A stretch of 9,889 nucleotides of DNA from Acidobacteriaceae bacterium (GCA_003152795.1 PMBA01000055.1:170-10058), one strand, 5' to 3'; positions 1 to 5,706 are shown, counted from the first letter of the stretch. Made by a program: numbers and translations. The notes: a model not told the origin generated them from the sequence alone.

Positions 1-398
1 TTTTCCTGCGCCGACTTCGAAAACTTGTGCGCATGCACGGTAATCGCCGTCTTCAGTTCGCCGTTGCCCAGAATCTTCACCGGCGACTTGCCGCTCACCA
101 CGCCCGCCTTCTTCAGCACCTCAGGCGTAATTTCGGTCTCTGTCAGTGTGGCCAGCCGGTCCAGGTTCACGACGTCGTATTCCTCGCGGAAAATGTTCGT
201 GAATCCGCGCTTCGGAACACGCCGGTGCAGCGGCATCTGGCCGCCTTCAAACCCGCGCAACAGCCGCGAACCCGAACGCGACCGCTGCCCGTCATGACCG
301 CGCGTCGAAGTCTTGCCCATGCCGGACCCCATGCCCCGTCCGACTCGCTTCTTCTTCTCCGTAGACTTCTTGGGAGCACGTATTGTCGATAAATTCAT
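1..398 (-). CDS. rplO: 50S ribosomal protein L15 (uL15), 3' end cut off by window edge
   Basis: L15 is a late-assembling 23S rRNA-binding protein of the large subunit. From the ATG at 398 the frame stays open for 132 codons to the window edge without a stop, so the last residues (the family is usually about 145-150) are missing. The N terminus begins MNLSTIRAPKKST and continues with the family signature GRGMGSGMGKTSTRGHDGQ (residues 20-38), then FEGGQMPLHRRVPKRGF (49-65). The family more often has Lys where this protein has Asp36 (RGHDGQ). GGA about 6 nt before the ATG is a weak ribosome binding site. It follows rpmD after a 105-nt repeat-filled gap; secY usually follows. The identification is sure; only the C terminus is unseen. 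Confidence 0.97.
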   Translation of the reverse strand, partial: MNLSTIRAPKKSTEKKKRVGRGMGSGMGKTSTRGHDGQRSRSGSRLLRGFEGGQMPLHRRVPKRGFTNIFREEYDVVNLDRLATLTETEITPEVLKKAGVVSGKSPVKILGNGELKTAITVHAHKFSKSAQE

Positions 399-503
399 AT
401 TGGTTCCATGTTTCAAGGTTTCAAGGTTTCAAGGTTTCAAATCAAACTCGAGTAACGGGGGTCCGACTTTGAAACGTTGCAACTTTGAAACTCTGAAACC
501 TTG
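399..503. repeat. rpmD-rplO gap: inverted arrays of an 8-nt repeat
   Basis: The left array (411-440) is almost four exact units of TTTCAAGG. The right array (471-502) is four exact-register octads, GAAACGTT, GCAACTTT, GAAACTCT and GAAACCTT, which are the inverted form of the left unit. The 30-nt spacer shows no repeat. The right array stops 1 nt before the rpmD stop codon, and the left one lies about 13 nt from the rplO start codon. The arms could pair in the mRNA between the two cistrons. The period is 8 nt, unlike the 7 nt of most other gaps. Confidence 0.9.
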
Positions 504-710
504 CTACTTCACGATCTCCACCAGATGCGGGATCTTCTTCACCATGCCGCGAATCGCAGCCGTGTCCGGCCGCACAATCACCTGGTTCAGCCGGGTGAAC
601 CCCAACCCCTTCACAACTTTCTTATGTTTCACCGGAGTGCAGATCATCGACCGCACCCACTTCAGCTGAATCTTGCCGCTCGCCACCGATTTCGCCGTCT
701 TGGTTGTCAT
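504..710 (-). CDS. rpmD: 50S ribosomal protein L30 (uL30)
   Basis: L30 is a small non-universal 23S rRNA-binding protein of the large subunit. The 68-residue product matches the family: a first strand containing IQLKWVRS (14-21), then KHKKVVKGLGFTRLNQ (28-43) and the closing segment DTAAIRGMVKKIPHLVEIV (49-67). I chose the ATG at 710 because GGGGAAG lies just upstream and the family begins near here. The frame stays open back to an ATG at 770, but that would add about 20 residues encoded by the intergenic repeat array, which is not credible. The order rpsE-rpmD-rplO is standard for the spc cluster. TAG stop. Confidence 0.96.
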   Translation of the reverse strand: MTTKTAKSVASGKIQLKWVRSMICTPVKHKKVVKGLGFTRLNQVIVRPDTAAIRGMVKKIPHLVEIVK

Positions 711-806
711 TTCACTTCCCCGTTTAAACATTTGCAATTGGCAATTTGTAACTTGTAATTCATAAACCATGGTCCTAAATTACAAATCACCAATTACAAA
801 TTGTTC
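711..806. repeat. rpsE-rpmD gap: inverted AT-rich heptad arrays
   Basis: The left array (732-759) is four exact-register heptads: TTGCAAT, TGGCAAT, TTGTAAC, TTGTAAT. The right array (778-805) is the inverted family: AATTACA, AATCACC, AATTACA, AATTGTT. They are separated by 18 nt. The right array ends 1 nt before the rpsE stop codon. The first 25 nt of the right array (778-802) recur exactly at 1393-1417 and with one change at 4128-4152. The rpmD Shine-Dalgarno sequence GGGGAAG lies outside the array. Confidence 0.9.
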
Positions 807-1316
807 CTACAGTTCCTCCACCGACTTGCCGCGCAGTTCCGCGACGTGTTCCCGGCTCTTGAGCTTCTTCAGCGCGTCGAACGTCGCCTTGATCACGTTA
901 TGCGGATTGGTTGTCCCAATCGACTTGGTCAGCACATTCTGGATGCCTGCCGACGTCATCACTGCCCGCACCGCTCCGCCCGCAATCACACCCGTGCCTT
1001 CCGGCGCTGGCTTCAGCAACACCATCCCCGAGCCGAAACGTCCCAGCACCGTATGCGGCACCGTCGTCTGCGTCAGGTTGATCCTCATCAGGTTCTTCTT
1101 TGCCGACTCGATCCCCTTGCGGATGGCCTGCGGAACTTCCTTCGCTTTGCCCGATCCGTAGCCAACCACCGCCGCTGAAGGATCGCCCACCACCACCAGC
1201 GCCGCGAACGACATGTTCTTGCCGCCCTTGACCACCTTCGTCACCCGGTTAATCGAGACGACCTGGTCCTTTAACTGGAACGAACCCGCATCGAGTTTTT
1301 TTGTAACTCTTGGCAT
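807..1316 (-). CDS. rpsE: 30S ribosomal protein S5 (uS5)
   Basis: S5 sits at the back of the small subunit near the mRNA entry channel and affects decoding fidelity; its N-terminal loop is where spectinomycin-resistance changes fall. The product has 169 residues. The RNA-binding domain carries [18 protein letters not shown] (15-32), the spectinomycin-loop region. The C-terminal domain carries [18 protein letters not shown] (53-70), [14 protein letters not shown] (106-119) and ends RGKSVEEL. The ATG at 1316 gives a typical N terminus with a weak GGA upstream. ATGs at 1328 and 1355 are in frame, but the latter would translate the repeat array. Normal length and motifs; TAG stop. Confidence 0.97.
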   Translation of the reverse strand: MPRVTKKLDAGSFQLKDQVVSINRVTKVVKGGKNMSFAALVVVGDPSAAVVGYGSGKAKEVPQAIRKGIESAKKNLMRINLTQTTVPHTVLGRFGSGMVLLKPAPEGTGVIAGGAVRAVMTSAGIQNVLTKSIGTTNPHNVIKATFDALKKLKSREHVAELRGKSVEEL

Positions 1317-1418
1317 TCTTGAATCCATTTCTAATTTGTAATTGGCAATTTGCAATTGGAAATCTAAAACGCCCGGAGGCTCTTAAATTACCAATTACAA
1401 ATCACCAATTACAAATTC
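1317..1418. repeat. rplR-rpsE gap: inverted AT-rich heptad arrays
   Basis: Left array at 1332-1359: TAATTTG, TAATTGG, CAATTTG, CAATTGG in exact 7-nt register. Right array at 1386-1413: AATTACC, AATTACA, AATCACC, AATTACA, inverted relative to the left. The spacer (about 1360-1385) is CG-richer and contains GCCCGGAGGC. The right array runs to within a few nt of the rplR stop codon. The same family fills the rpsE-rpmD and rplX-rplE gaps. Confidence 0.9.
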
Positions 1419-1784
1419 TTAGAACTGCAATCCCGCTTCCCGCGCCGCATCGGCCACCGCTTTGACCCGGCCATGGTAAATATAGCCGCCGCGATCGAAT
1501 ACGACTTTGGTTACGCCCTTCTGTTTCGCCAGGTCGGCAATCTTTTTTCCAACCGCCTTCGCCGACGCCACATTGCCGCCGGTCACGCGCGCGCCCTTAC
1601 GGTCGTCCGCCGTCGAAGCCGCCGCCAGCGTCACGCCCTTCAGATCGTCAATCAACTGGACGTAAATATGGTTCAGGGACCGGTAAACATTCAACCGCGG
1701 GCGCTCCGGCGTACCCATCACTTTCTTCCGGATTCGATCGTGCACCCGCTGCCGCGTTTGATTCTTTGAAGCAATTCTCAGCAT
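1419..1784 (-). CDS. rplR: 50S ribosomal protein L18 (uL18)
   Basis: L18 binds 5S rRNA and, with L5, docks it on the central protuberance of the large subunit. The product has 121 residues, the usual length. The basic N terminus ([20 protein letters not shown], 6-25) is followed by [20 protein letters not shown] (28-47), the [20 protein letters not shown] helix region (69-88), and the closing [20 protein letters not shown] (95-114), all family hallmarks. The ATG at 1784 has GAGG at good distance upstream. It sits between rplF and rpsE as expected. TAA stop. Confidence 0.97.
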   Translation of the reverse strand: MLRIASKNQTRQRVHDRIRKKVMGTPERPRLNVYRSLNHIYVQLIDDLKGVTLAAASTADDRKGARVTGGNVASAKAVGKKIADLAKQKGVTKVVFDRGGYIYHGRVKAVADAAREAGLQF

Positions 1785-1899
1785 CGTAAAACCCTCGTCG
1801 TTCGTCGTTCGCTACTCGCCGTTCGCTACTCGACTTTCGTCATCCGCAAATTCTCGACAATCCGCTCAGCGAACAGCGAAGGACGAACAGCGAACAACG
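1785..1899. repeat. rplF-rplR gap: inverted TTCGCTG-family heptad arrays
   Basis: Left array at 1800-1841 is six heptads in exact register: GTTCGTC, GTTCGCT, ACTCGCC, GTTCGCT, ACTCGAC, TTTCGTC. Right array at 1868-1895 is four inverted heptads: AGCGAAC, AGCGAAG, GACGAAC, AGCGAAC. The spacer (1842-1867) shows no repeat. The right array ends 4 nt before the rplF stop codon. The 14-nt segment GACGAACAGCGAAC (1882-1895) also occurs in the hairpins of the rpsN-rpsH and rplV-rpsC gaps. The rplR Shine-Dalgarno sequence lies between the left array and the ATG. Confidence 0.9.
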
Positions 1900-2439
1900 T
1901 TACTTAGCTCCCGTCTTGCCAACCTTCTTCTTCAAGCGCTCGCCGGCGTACCGCACGCCCTTGTTCTTGTACGGATCGGGCGGACGCAGCGACCGCATCT
2001 CCGCCGCCACCTGACCGACTTTCTGCCGGTCGATCCCGTTCAGCGTCAGCTTGGTCAGCTTCGCATCCACCGCGCAATCCACCCCCGTCGGCAGCGGATA
2101 CTCGATCGGGTGCGAGTAACCCAGACTGAACACCACCGTCCCCTTGCCCTTCATCTCCGCGCGGTAACCGATGCCGACGATTTCCAGGTCCCTCGTCCAG
2201 CCCTTGGTCACGCCATCGACAGCGTTATTGACCAGCGCCCGCGCCAGTCCGTGCACCGCCGCATGCGCGTCGTCCGGGCGTATCGCCACCAGGTTGCCGT
2301 CCTTCTGCTCCATCGTGATGCCGGACGGAAGAGATGTGTCCAGCTTGCCTTTCGGCCCCTGGACCATCACCGTATTGCCTTCGATCTTCACCGTCACGCC
2401 CTTGGGGATCGCGATCGGTTTTTTTCCAATTCGTGACAT
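1900..2439 (-). CDS. rplF: 50S ribosomal protein L6 (uL6)
   Basis: L6 binds 23S rRNA near the sarcin-ricin loop and the factor-binding stalk base. The 179-residue product has the normal length and two-lobed layout: [15 protein letters not shown] at the N terminus, QGPKGKLD (27-34), [17 protein letters not shown] (65-81), and the diagnostic C-terminal run [20 protein letters not shown] (134-153) followed by [13 protein letters not shown]. The ATG at 2439 gives the canonical start. No AGGAG is present upstream; the closest match is GAGAG 10-14 nt before the ATG, which is part of a heptad repeat. TAA stop. Confidence 0.98.
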   Translation of the reverse strand: MSRIGKKPIAIPKGVTVKIEGNTVMVQGPKGKLDTSLPSGITMEQKDGNLVAIRPDDAHAAVHGLARALVNNAVDGVTKGWTRDLEIVGIGYRAEMKGKGTVVFSLGYSHPIEYPLPTGVDCAVDAKLTKLTLNGIDRQKVGQVAAEMRSLRPPDPYKNKGVRYAGERLKKKVGKTGAK

Positions 2440-2523
2440 AGCTATTAGCTCTCAGCTCTCAGCCATCAGCCATCAGTTGCGTCTCAGCGGTTTAACTGAA
2501 AGCTGATAGCTGAAAGCGATTTC
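2440..2523. repeat. rpsH-rplF gap: inverted AGCTCTC-family heptad arrays
   Basis: The left array (2440-2481) starts directly at the rplF start codon and runs AGCTATT, AGCTCTC, AGCTCTC, AGCCATC, AGCCATC, AGTTGCG in exact 7-nt register. The right array (2495-2522) is inverted: ACTGAAA, GCTGATA, GCTGAAA, then a decayed GCGATTT. It ends 1 nt before the rpsH stop codon. The whole gap is therefore repeat apart from about 13 nt. In mRNA sense the left array reads GAGAGCT AATAGCT immediately before ATG, so it also forms the rplF ribosome binding region. Confidence 0.9.
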
Positions 2524-2922
2524 CTACCAAATCTCGCAAAGCAATTCCCCGCCCAAACCCTGCCGCCGCGCCTGGCGTCCCGTCATCACACCCTTCGGTG
2601 TGGTCAGGATATTGATTCCCATCCCGCCCAGTACCCGCGGAATCTCGGTGCGGCGCACATAAACCCGGCAGCCCGGCCGCGACACCCGCGACAGGTTCGT
2701 TATCACCGCCTCGTTGTTGTTGCCGTACTTCAGATACACCCGCAGGACCTTGTGGCCCTCTTCTTCCGCCGGCTTGAAGTTCGCGATATAGCCCTCTTCC
2801 TTCAGAATGCGGGCAATCTCCGTCTTCAGCTTGGAGGCTGGAATATCAACTTTCTGGTGCCGTGCGCGTATCGCGTTGCGGATGCGCGCCAGCATGTCTG
2901 CGACCGGATCGGTCAACCTCAT
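2524..2922 (-). CDS. rpsH: 30S ribosomal protein S8 (uS8)
   Basis: S8 is a primary 16S rRNA binder (helix 21 region) needed for assembly of the central domain; in E. coli it also represses the spc operon by binding its own mRNA. The 132-residue product begins MRLTDPVADMLARIRNAIRA, the family N terminus, and ends with the RNA-binding segment LTTPKGVMTGRQARRQGLGG followed by ELLCEIW. Length is normal. AGGAG lies 9 nt before the ATG, a strong ribosome binding site. It follows rpsN after a 146-nt spacer with potential hairpins. TAG stop. Confidence 0.98.
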   Translation of the reverse strand: MRLTDPVADMLARIRNAIRARHQKVDIPASKLKTEIARILKEEGYIANFKPAEEEGHKVLRVYLKYGNNNEAVITNLSRVSRPGCRVYVRRTEIPRVLGGMGINILTTPKGVMTGRQARRQGLGGELLCEIW

Positions 2923-3068
2923 CGTTTGCTTCTCCTAAAGCCGCTCGTTCGCTCCGCCTACCGCGGAGAACCTGTCAGCAGCTTGCTTCTATCGCCGGAC
3001 TCTCATCCGGCACATCGATGGTCGTTCGCTTTTCGCTGTTCGCGAACGACGAACAGCGAACGACGCTT
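2923..3068. other. rpsN-rpsH spacer with three potential stem-loops
   Basis: This is the longest gap. Beside rpsH it holds the AGGAG ribosome binding site. Two small perfect stems follow: CTCCGC (2952-2957) with GCGGAG (2963-2968), loop 5 nt; and GCCGGA (2994-2999) with TCCGGC (3006-3011), loop 6 nt. Next to the rpsN stop codon lies the TTCGCTG-family hairpin annotated separately. None has a following T run on the transcribed strand, so they do not look like intrinsic terminators. No gene is visible here. Confidence 0.7.
3025..3061. repeat. 37-nt hairpin repeat, copy 1 (TTCGCTG family)
   Basis: An 11-bp perfect stem is formed by TTCGCTGTTCG (3032-3042) and CGAACAGCGAA (3050-3060) around a 7-nt loop. 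The 37 nt at 3025-3061 are identical to 6936-6972 in the rplV-rpsC gap. The arms consist of 7-nt units (TTCGCTG/GAACAGC), the same family as in the rplF-rplR gap. An alternative fold uses the 10-nt palindrome GTTCGCGAAC in the centre. Confidence 0.9.
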
Positions 3069-3254
3069 TTACCAGGACGACTTCGAAACTCCGGGGATCT
3101 CGCCCCGCAGCGCCAACTGCCGGAAACACAGACGGCACAGGCCAAACTTCCGTAAATACGCCCGCGGACGTCCGCAGATCTTGCAGCGGTTATGTTTGCG
3201 CGACGAGAACTTCGGCTTCTTCGCGTCCTTCACTCGCTTTGCTGTAGTGGCCAC
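3069..3254 (-). CDS. rpsN: 30S ribosomal protein S14, zinc-binding type (uS14)
   Basis: S14 is a 3' domain (head) protein of the small subunit. This is the short zinc-ribbon form: 61 residues with two CxxC pairs, Cys24/Cys27 (CKIC) and Cys40/Cys43 (CRLC), which would hold Zn2+. The context [20 protein letters not shown] (35-54) and the ending GVSKSSW are typical. The zinc-free long form found in many proteobacteria is about 100 residues and lacks these cysteines. The start codon is GTG at 3254, with AGGAG about 11 nt upstream, a slightly long spacing. It sits between rplE and rpsH as usual. TAA stop. Confidence 0.97.
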   Translation of the reverse strand: MATTAKRVKDAKKPKFSSRKHNRCKICGRPRAYLRKFGLCRLCFRQLALRGEIPGVSKSSW

Positions 3255-3345
3255 TTAGCTTCTAGCTCCTGGCTGCTGGCTTCCAGCAACCCTGTTTGTT
3301 GCGAATTTCGCCCTTACCTCTACAATCTGACCTCTTACCTCTGAG
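3255..3345. repeat. rplE-rpsN gap: two heptad arrays of different families
   Basis: The first array (3256-3290) is TAGCTTC, TAGCTCC, TGGCTGC, TGGCTTC, CAGCAAC in exact register. The second (3314-3341) is TTACCTC, TACAATC, TGACCTC, TTACCTC and runs into the rplE stop codon. Unlike the other gaps, the two arrays are not clear inversions of each other. In mRNA sense the first array contains the AGGAG that serves as the rpsN ribosome binding site. Confidence 0.85.
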
Positions 3346-4023
3346 CTATGCCCTGAACGGCATTCCCAGATGCTTCAACAGCGACCGTGCCTGATCGTCG
3401 GACCGCGCCGTCGTCACAATCGTCACATTCATGCCTTTCAGCTTGTCCACCTTGGCGTAGTCAATCTCCGGAAAAATCAGCTGATCGTGTAGACCCAGCG
3501 TGTAATTTCCGCGCCCATCGAACGACTTCGTCGAGACTCCGCGGAAGTCGCGCACTCGCGGCAGCACGATGCTCACCAGTCTGTCGAAAAATTCGTACAT
3601 GCGGTCGCCGCGCAACGTCACCATTGCCCCAATCGGCATGCCCTCGCGCACCTTGAACGCTGCAATCGACTTCTTCGCCCGCGTTACAATCGGTTTCTGT
3701 CCCGTAATCTGCCCCAACTCATTCACCGCCGGGTCGATCAGTTTCGCGTTCTGCGTGGCTTCGCCCACGCCCATGTTCACCACGATCTTGTTCAATCGCG
3801 GCACGGCCATCGGGTTCTTCAGTTCCAGTTCCTTCATCAGGGCAACGGCCACTTCCTTCTCAAACCGCGCCCGCAGCCTCGGCCGCTCTTTCGCCGCGTG
3901 CCGTGGAGCCTCCGGACCAGCCTTAGCTTCGACCGGAGCATGCCCCTTGTCGCCGCCCTTGCCCGCCTTCACTTTCTTCTGCTCGTCTTTTTTCTGACCG
4001 TCTTTTTTCTGCTCGTCCGCCAT
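3346..4023 (-). CDS. rplE: 50S ribosomal protein L5 (uL5) with N-terminal extension
   Basis: L5 binds 5S rRNA with L18 and contacts P-site tRNA from the central protuberance. The product has 225 residues against about 180 usual. The core starts near residue 48 with [20 protein letters not shown] and has [20 protein letters not shown] (75-94), [19 protein letters not shown] (114-132) and [18 protein letters not shown] (160-177). Residues 1-47 are a hydrophilic Lys-rich extension beginning with three pentapeptides [15 protein letters not shown] (3-17). No ATG, GTG or TTG start is seen near the core's usual start, so the extension is probably translated. The ATG at 4023 has GAAGG about 11 nt upstream. 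TAG stop. Confidence 0.96.
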   Translation of the reverse strand: MADEQKKDGQKKDEQKKVKAGKGGDKGHAPVEAKAGPEAPRHAAKERPRLRARFEKEVAVALMKELELKNPMAVPRLNKIVVNMGVGEATQNAKLIDPAVNELGQITGQKPIVTRAKKSIAAFKVREGMPIGAMVTLRGDRMYEFFDRLVSIVLPRVRDFRGVSTKSFDGRGNYTLGLHDQLIFPEIDYAKVDKLKGMNVTIVTTARSDDQARSLLKHLGMPFRA

Positions 4024-4153
4024 GGTCGTTGCTGCCTTCTCTCACGGTTTCGGAGTGGTTACCGGTTCGTGAGGCATGTGTAATTTGCAATTTGTAATTT
4101 AAACCCTGTCGCACGCATTCAATTGCCAATTACAAATCACCGATTACAAATTT
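4024..4153. repeat. rplX-rplE gap: inverted AT-rich heptad arrays
   Basis: Left array at 4080-4100: GTAATTT, GCAATTT, GTAATTT. Right array at 4121-4148: AATTGCC, AATTACA, AATCACC, GATTACA, inverted relative to the left, reaching to within 5 nt of the rplX stop codon. This is the third copy of the module seen on both sides of rpsE. The part next to rplE (4024-4079) is not repeat but contains a separate stem-loop and the rplE ribosome binding site. Confidence 0.88.
4041..4073 (-). promoter_or_regulatory. stem-loop just upstream of rplE, candidate S8 control site
   Basis: In mRNA sense CUCACG pairs perfectly with CGUGAG, enclosing an internal loop (AAC opposite AAAC) and a second short CGG/CCG stem capped by an 8-nt loop. 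It sits immediately before the GAAGG ribosome binding site of rplE. In E. coli, S8 represses the spc operon by binding mRNA at the rplX-rplE junction, so the location fits. The structure is read by eye and S8 binding is inference only. Confidence 0.4.
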
Positions 4154-4498
4154 CTACTTATCGAGCGTCGTCCCGCACTTCTTGCAAACTCTCACCTTGC
4201 GCTCGCCGCGCACTTCATGCCCGATCCGCACCGGACCGCACGTCGCGCATACCAGGGCCACATTCGACAGTGGAATCGCCCGCTCCTGTTCCGCAATCCC
4301 ACCCTTGATGTTGCGCTGCGGATTCGGCCGCACGTGCTTCTTCACCGTCATCACGTGCTCCACCAGCACCTTGCCCTCGTCCGGAAGCACGCGCAACACG
4401 CGCCCTTCTTTCCCCGTATCCCGCCCCGTCATCACCTTCACGGTGTCGTTACGGCGGATATCCACTCGCTTATGTTCGGTCGTAGCTGCAGTTCCCAT
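4154..4498 (-). CDS. rplX: 50S ribosomal protein L24 (uL24)
   Basis: L24 initiates large-subunit assembly by binding the 5' domain of 23S rRNA, and lies near the tunnel exit. The product has 114 residues. The KOW motif spans about residues 15-42 (RRNDTVKVMTGRDTGKEGRV). VKKHVRPNPQRNIKGGIAEQ (52-71) is the usual second segment. The C terminus carries two cysteine pairs, Cys84/Cys87 (CATC) and Cys105/Cys108 (CKKC), suggesting a zinc ribbon, seen in some L24 proteins. I chose the ATG at 4498, with AAGGG 7 nt upstream, over the in-frame TTG at 4504. The first dozen residues extend the usual N terminus slightly. TAG stop. Confidence 0.97.
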   Translation of the reverse strand: MGTAATTEHKRVDIRRNDTVKVMTGRDTGKEGRVLRVLPDEGKVLVEHVMTVKKHVRPNPQRNIKGGIAEQERAIPLSNVALVCATCGPVRIGHEVRGERKVRVCKKCGTTLDK

Positions 4499-4581
4499 TG
4501 TCAAACCCTTCTAAATTTCCTTTGTCATCCTGAGCGAAGCGAAGGACCTGCTTTCTTCGCCACTACTCAACTGCCGCAAGC
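4499..4581. other. rplN-rplX gap
   Basis: This gap holds the rplX ribosome binding site (AAGGG) and a dispersed element of the HPERSEGP type annotated separately. It lacks the heptad arrays found in most neighbouring gaps. The last 25 nt before the rplN stop codon show nothing recognisable. Confidence 0.7.
4521..4552 (+). repeat. dispersed intergenic repeat (HPERSEGP/CTTCGCTTCGCTCAGGATGAC type)
   Basis: The core GTCATCCTGAGCGAAGCGAA (4524-4543) followed by GGACCTGC is a sequence I recognise, from memory, as a very common intergenic element in acidobacterial and some other environmental genomes. Read on the plus strand in one frame it translates to HPERSEGP, a peptide familiar from spurious hypothetical proteins. 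It has short terminal complementarity (TCCT/AGGA) around a GAGCGAAGCGA centre. Only one copy is in this window. Function unknown. Confidence 0.75.
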
Positions 4582-4953
4582 CTACAAAACTTCCGGCGCC
4601 AGCGACACAATCTTCAAAAACTTCTTCTCGCGCAGTTCGCGCGCCACCGGGCCAAATACGCGCGTACCCACCGGCTCGCCCGTCTCGTTGATCAGCACCG
4701 CCGCATTCTGATCGAAGCGGATGTAAGTCCCATCCCGCCGCCGGTGCTCTTTCCGCGTACGCACGATCACCGCCTTCACCACTTTGCCCTTCTGCACCTG
4801 ACCGTCCGGCGCCGCTTCCTTCACGCTCGCCGTGATCACGTCCCCCAGGCCCGCGTGCAGACCGGTCGAGCCGCCGAGCGGCATGATCATCTGCAGCTTG
4901 CGCGCGCCGGAGTTATCGGCGACCTCGAGCATGGATCTCATCATTACCGCCAT
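4582..4953 (-). CDS. rplN: 50S ribosomal protein L14 (uL14)
   Basis: L14 binds 23S rRNA at the subunit interface and forms intersubunit bridges with 16S rRNA; it also interacts with the silencing factor RsfS in many bacteria. The product has 123 residues, the standard length. Motifs: [19 protein letters not shown] (5-23), [15 protein letters not shown] (37-51), [15 protein letters not shown] (55-69), and [20 protein letters not shown] (79-98) with [12 protein letters not shown]. The N terminus reads MAVMMRSM, slightly longer than the common start. AAGGAG lies 6 nt before the ATG, the strongest kind of ribosome binding site. TAG stop. Confidence 0.98.
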   Translation of the reverse strand: MAVMMRSMLEVADNSGARKLQMIMPLGGSTGLHAGLGDVITASVKEAAPDGQVQKGKVVKAVIVRTRKEHRRRDGTYIRFDQNAAVLINETGEPVGTRVFGPVARELREKKFLKIVSLAPEVL

Positions 4954-5031
4954 GTCCGTCTCCTTCTCCGCTTCCCAGTTCTTCGCGGGCGTTCTTCGTT
5001 CTTCCCTGGCGCCCGTTCTGGCCGCCCGTTC
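4954..5031. other. rpsQ-rplN gap with short degenerate repeats
   Basis: The rplN ribosome binding site AAGGAG occupies the rplN end. The rest contains loosely repeated CGTTCTT units (two adjacent copies, then GCCCGTTCTGG and GCCCGTTCTTAG) up to the rpsQ stop codon. These may be a decayed heptad array, but no inverted partner is visible. Confidence 0.5.
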
Positions 5032-5385
5032 TTAGCGGCCAATCCCAGTGCCGGCGTCCACGTCGATCTCCGGCACCAGCGCCGTCTTTCGCACGATTTC
5101 CTTCAGCGTCCAGCGCTTCAGCTTCGATAACGGCCGCGACTCCTCGATCCGCACCTGGTCGCCAGGATGCGCTTCGTTCTTCTCGTCGTGCGCGTAGAAC
5201 TTCTTCCGGATCGCGATCACCCGCTTGTACATGGGATGCGCTTTCTTCCGCGTCACTTCCACTACGATCGTCTTCTGCATCTTGTTCGAGACCACCGTGC
5301 CGATCAGAATCTTGCGCCCCGAGCGCTTTTCGGCTTGGCCTTTTTCGGCCTGTGCTTTTTCCCCTTGGCCCGTGATTTCCGCCAT
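5032..5385 (-). CDS. rpsQ: 30S ribosomal protein S17 (uS17) with terminal extensions
   Basis: S17 is a primary 16S rRNA-binding protein of the small-subunit body. The product has 117 residues against about 85 usual. The core runs from about residue 23 (GRKILIGTVVSNKMQKTIVV, 23-42) through RKKFYAHDEKNEAHPGDQVR (60-79) and IEESRPLSKLKRWTL (80-94), all family hallmarks. Residues 6-20 are three pentapeptides GQGEK, AQAEK, GQAEK, and about 15 residues follow the normal C terminus. The ATG at 5385 overlaps the rpmC TAA by 1 nt (TAATG), with GGAG in the 3' end of rpmC as ribosome binding site, implying translational coupling. TAA stop. Confidence 0.97.
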   Translation of the reverse strand: MAEITGQGEKAQAEKGQAEKRSGRKILIGTVVSNKMQKTIVVEVTRKKAHPMYKRVIAIRKKFYAHDEKNEAHPGDQVRIEESRPLSKLKRWTLKEIVRKTALVPEIDVDAGTGIGR

Positions 5386-5597
5386 TATTTTTTCTCCGTC
5401 TTGCGGGCCGACAGTTCCTGCTCGCGCAGCACCGTCTGAACGCGCGCAATATCCCGGCGCAGCCCGCGAATCTTTTTCAGGCTCTCCGTCTGTCCCATAT
5501 TCATCTGGAACTTCAACTTGAACAGCTGGTCCGCCAAGTCCCGCTCCTGATGCTTGAGCTCGACGTCGGTTAGGTTCCGAATCTTTTCTGCCTTCAT
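5385..5597 (-). CDS. rpmC: 50S ribosomal protein L29 (uL29)
   Basis: L29 lies at the polypeptide exit of the large subunit next to L23. The product is 70 residues, an all-helical protein of normal size: MKAEKIRNLTDVELKHQERD at the N terminus, LADQLFKLKFQMNMGQTES (21-39) and LKKIRGLRRDIARVQTVLRE (40-59), matching the two-helix hairpin of the family. No AGGAG is present before the ATG; GAGAG 9-13 nt upstream, part of an intergenic heptad array, is the only candidate ribosome binding site. The stop overlaps the rpsQ start by 1 nt. Confidence 0.97.
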   Translation of the reverse strand: MKAEKIRNLTDVELKHQERDLADQLFKLKFQMNMGQTESLKKIRGLRRDIARVQTVLREQELSARKTEKK

Positions 5598-5706
5598 AAA
5601 ATCAGCTCTCGGCTCTCAGCTATCAGCTCCCAGCGCTTCCCAAGTCTTCGCGACTGGAGCCTTAGCTTTTAACTTCTGCATTCTGACTTCTTACTTCTGA
5701 CTTCTC
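5598..5706. repeat. rplP-rpmC gap: AGCTCTC-type and ACTTCTG-type heptad arrays
   Basis: The left array (5602-5636) is TCAGCTC, TCGGCTC, TCAGCTA, TCAGCTC, CCAGCGC. The right array (5672-5706) is ACTTCTG, CATTCTG, ACTTCTT, ACTTCTG, ACTTCTC and touches the rplP stop codon. The spacer (5637-5671) shows no clear repeat. The same pair of arrays in the same order fills the gap on the other side of rplP; 20 nt (5672-5691) are identical to 6184-6203. The arrays here are not mutual inversions. Confidence 0.88.

Noticed and set aside
1..398. rplO as a truncated pseudogene
   Set aside because: The frame is intact to the window edge with all N-terminal L15 motifs; the missing end is simply outside the window.
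4499..4504. TTGACA on the minus strand as a -35 promoter box
   Set aside because: It overlaps the rplX ribosome binding to start-codon stretch and no TATAAT-like box follows at suitable spacing outside the coding region; treated as chance.
4217..4711. plus-strand open frame containing HPERSEGP
   Set aside because: It spans the antisense of rplX and rplN and the dispersed repeat; the HPERSEGP peptide is a typical sign of a spurious protein.
4913..5449. 178-residue open frame on the minus strand over rpsQ
   Set aside because: It overlaps rpsQ, rpmC and the rpsQ-rplN gap in another frame. The product is Arg/Gly/Glu-rich with no family resemblance, a GC-rich shadow of S17.
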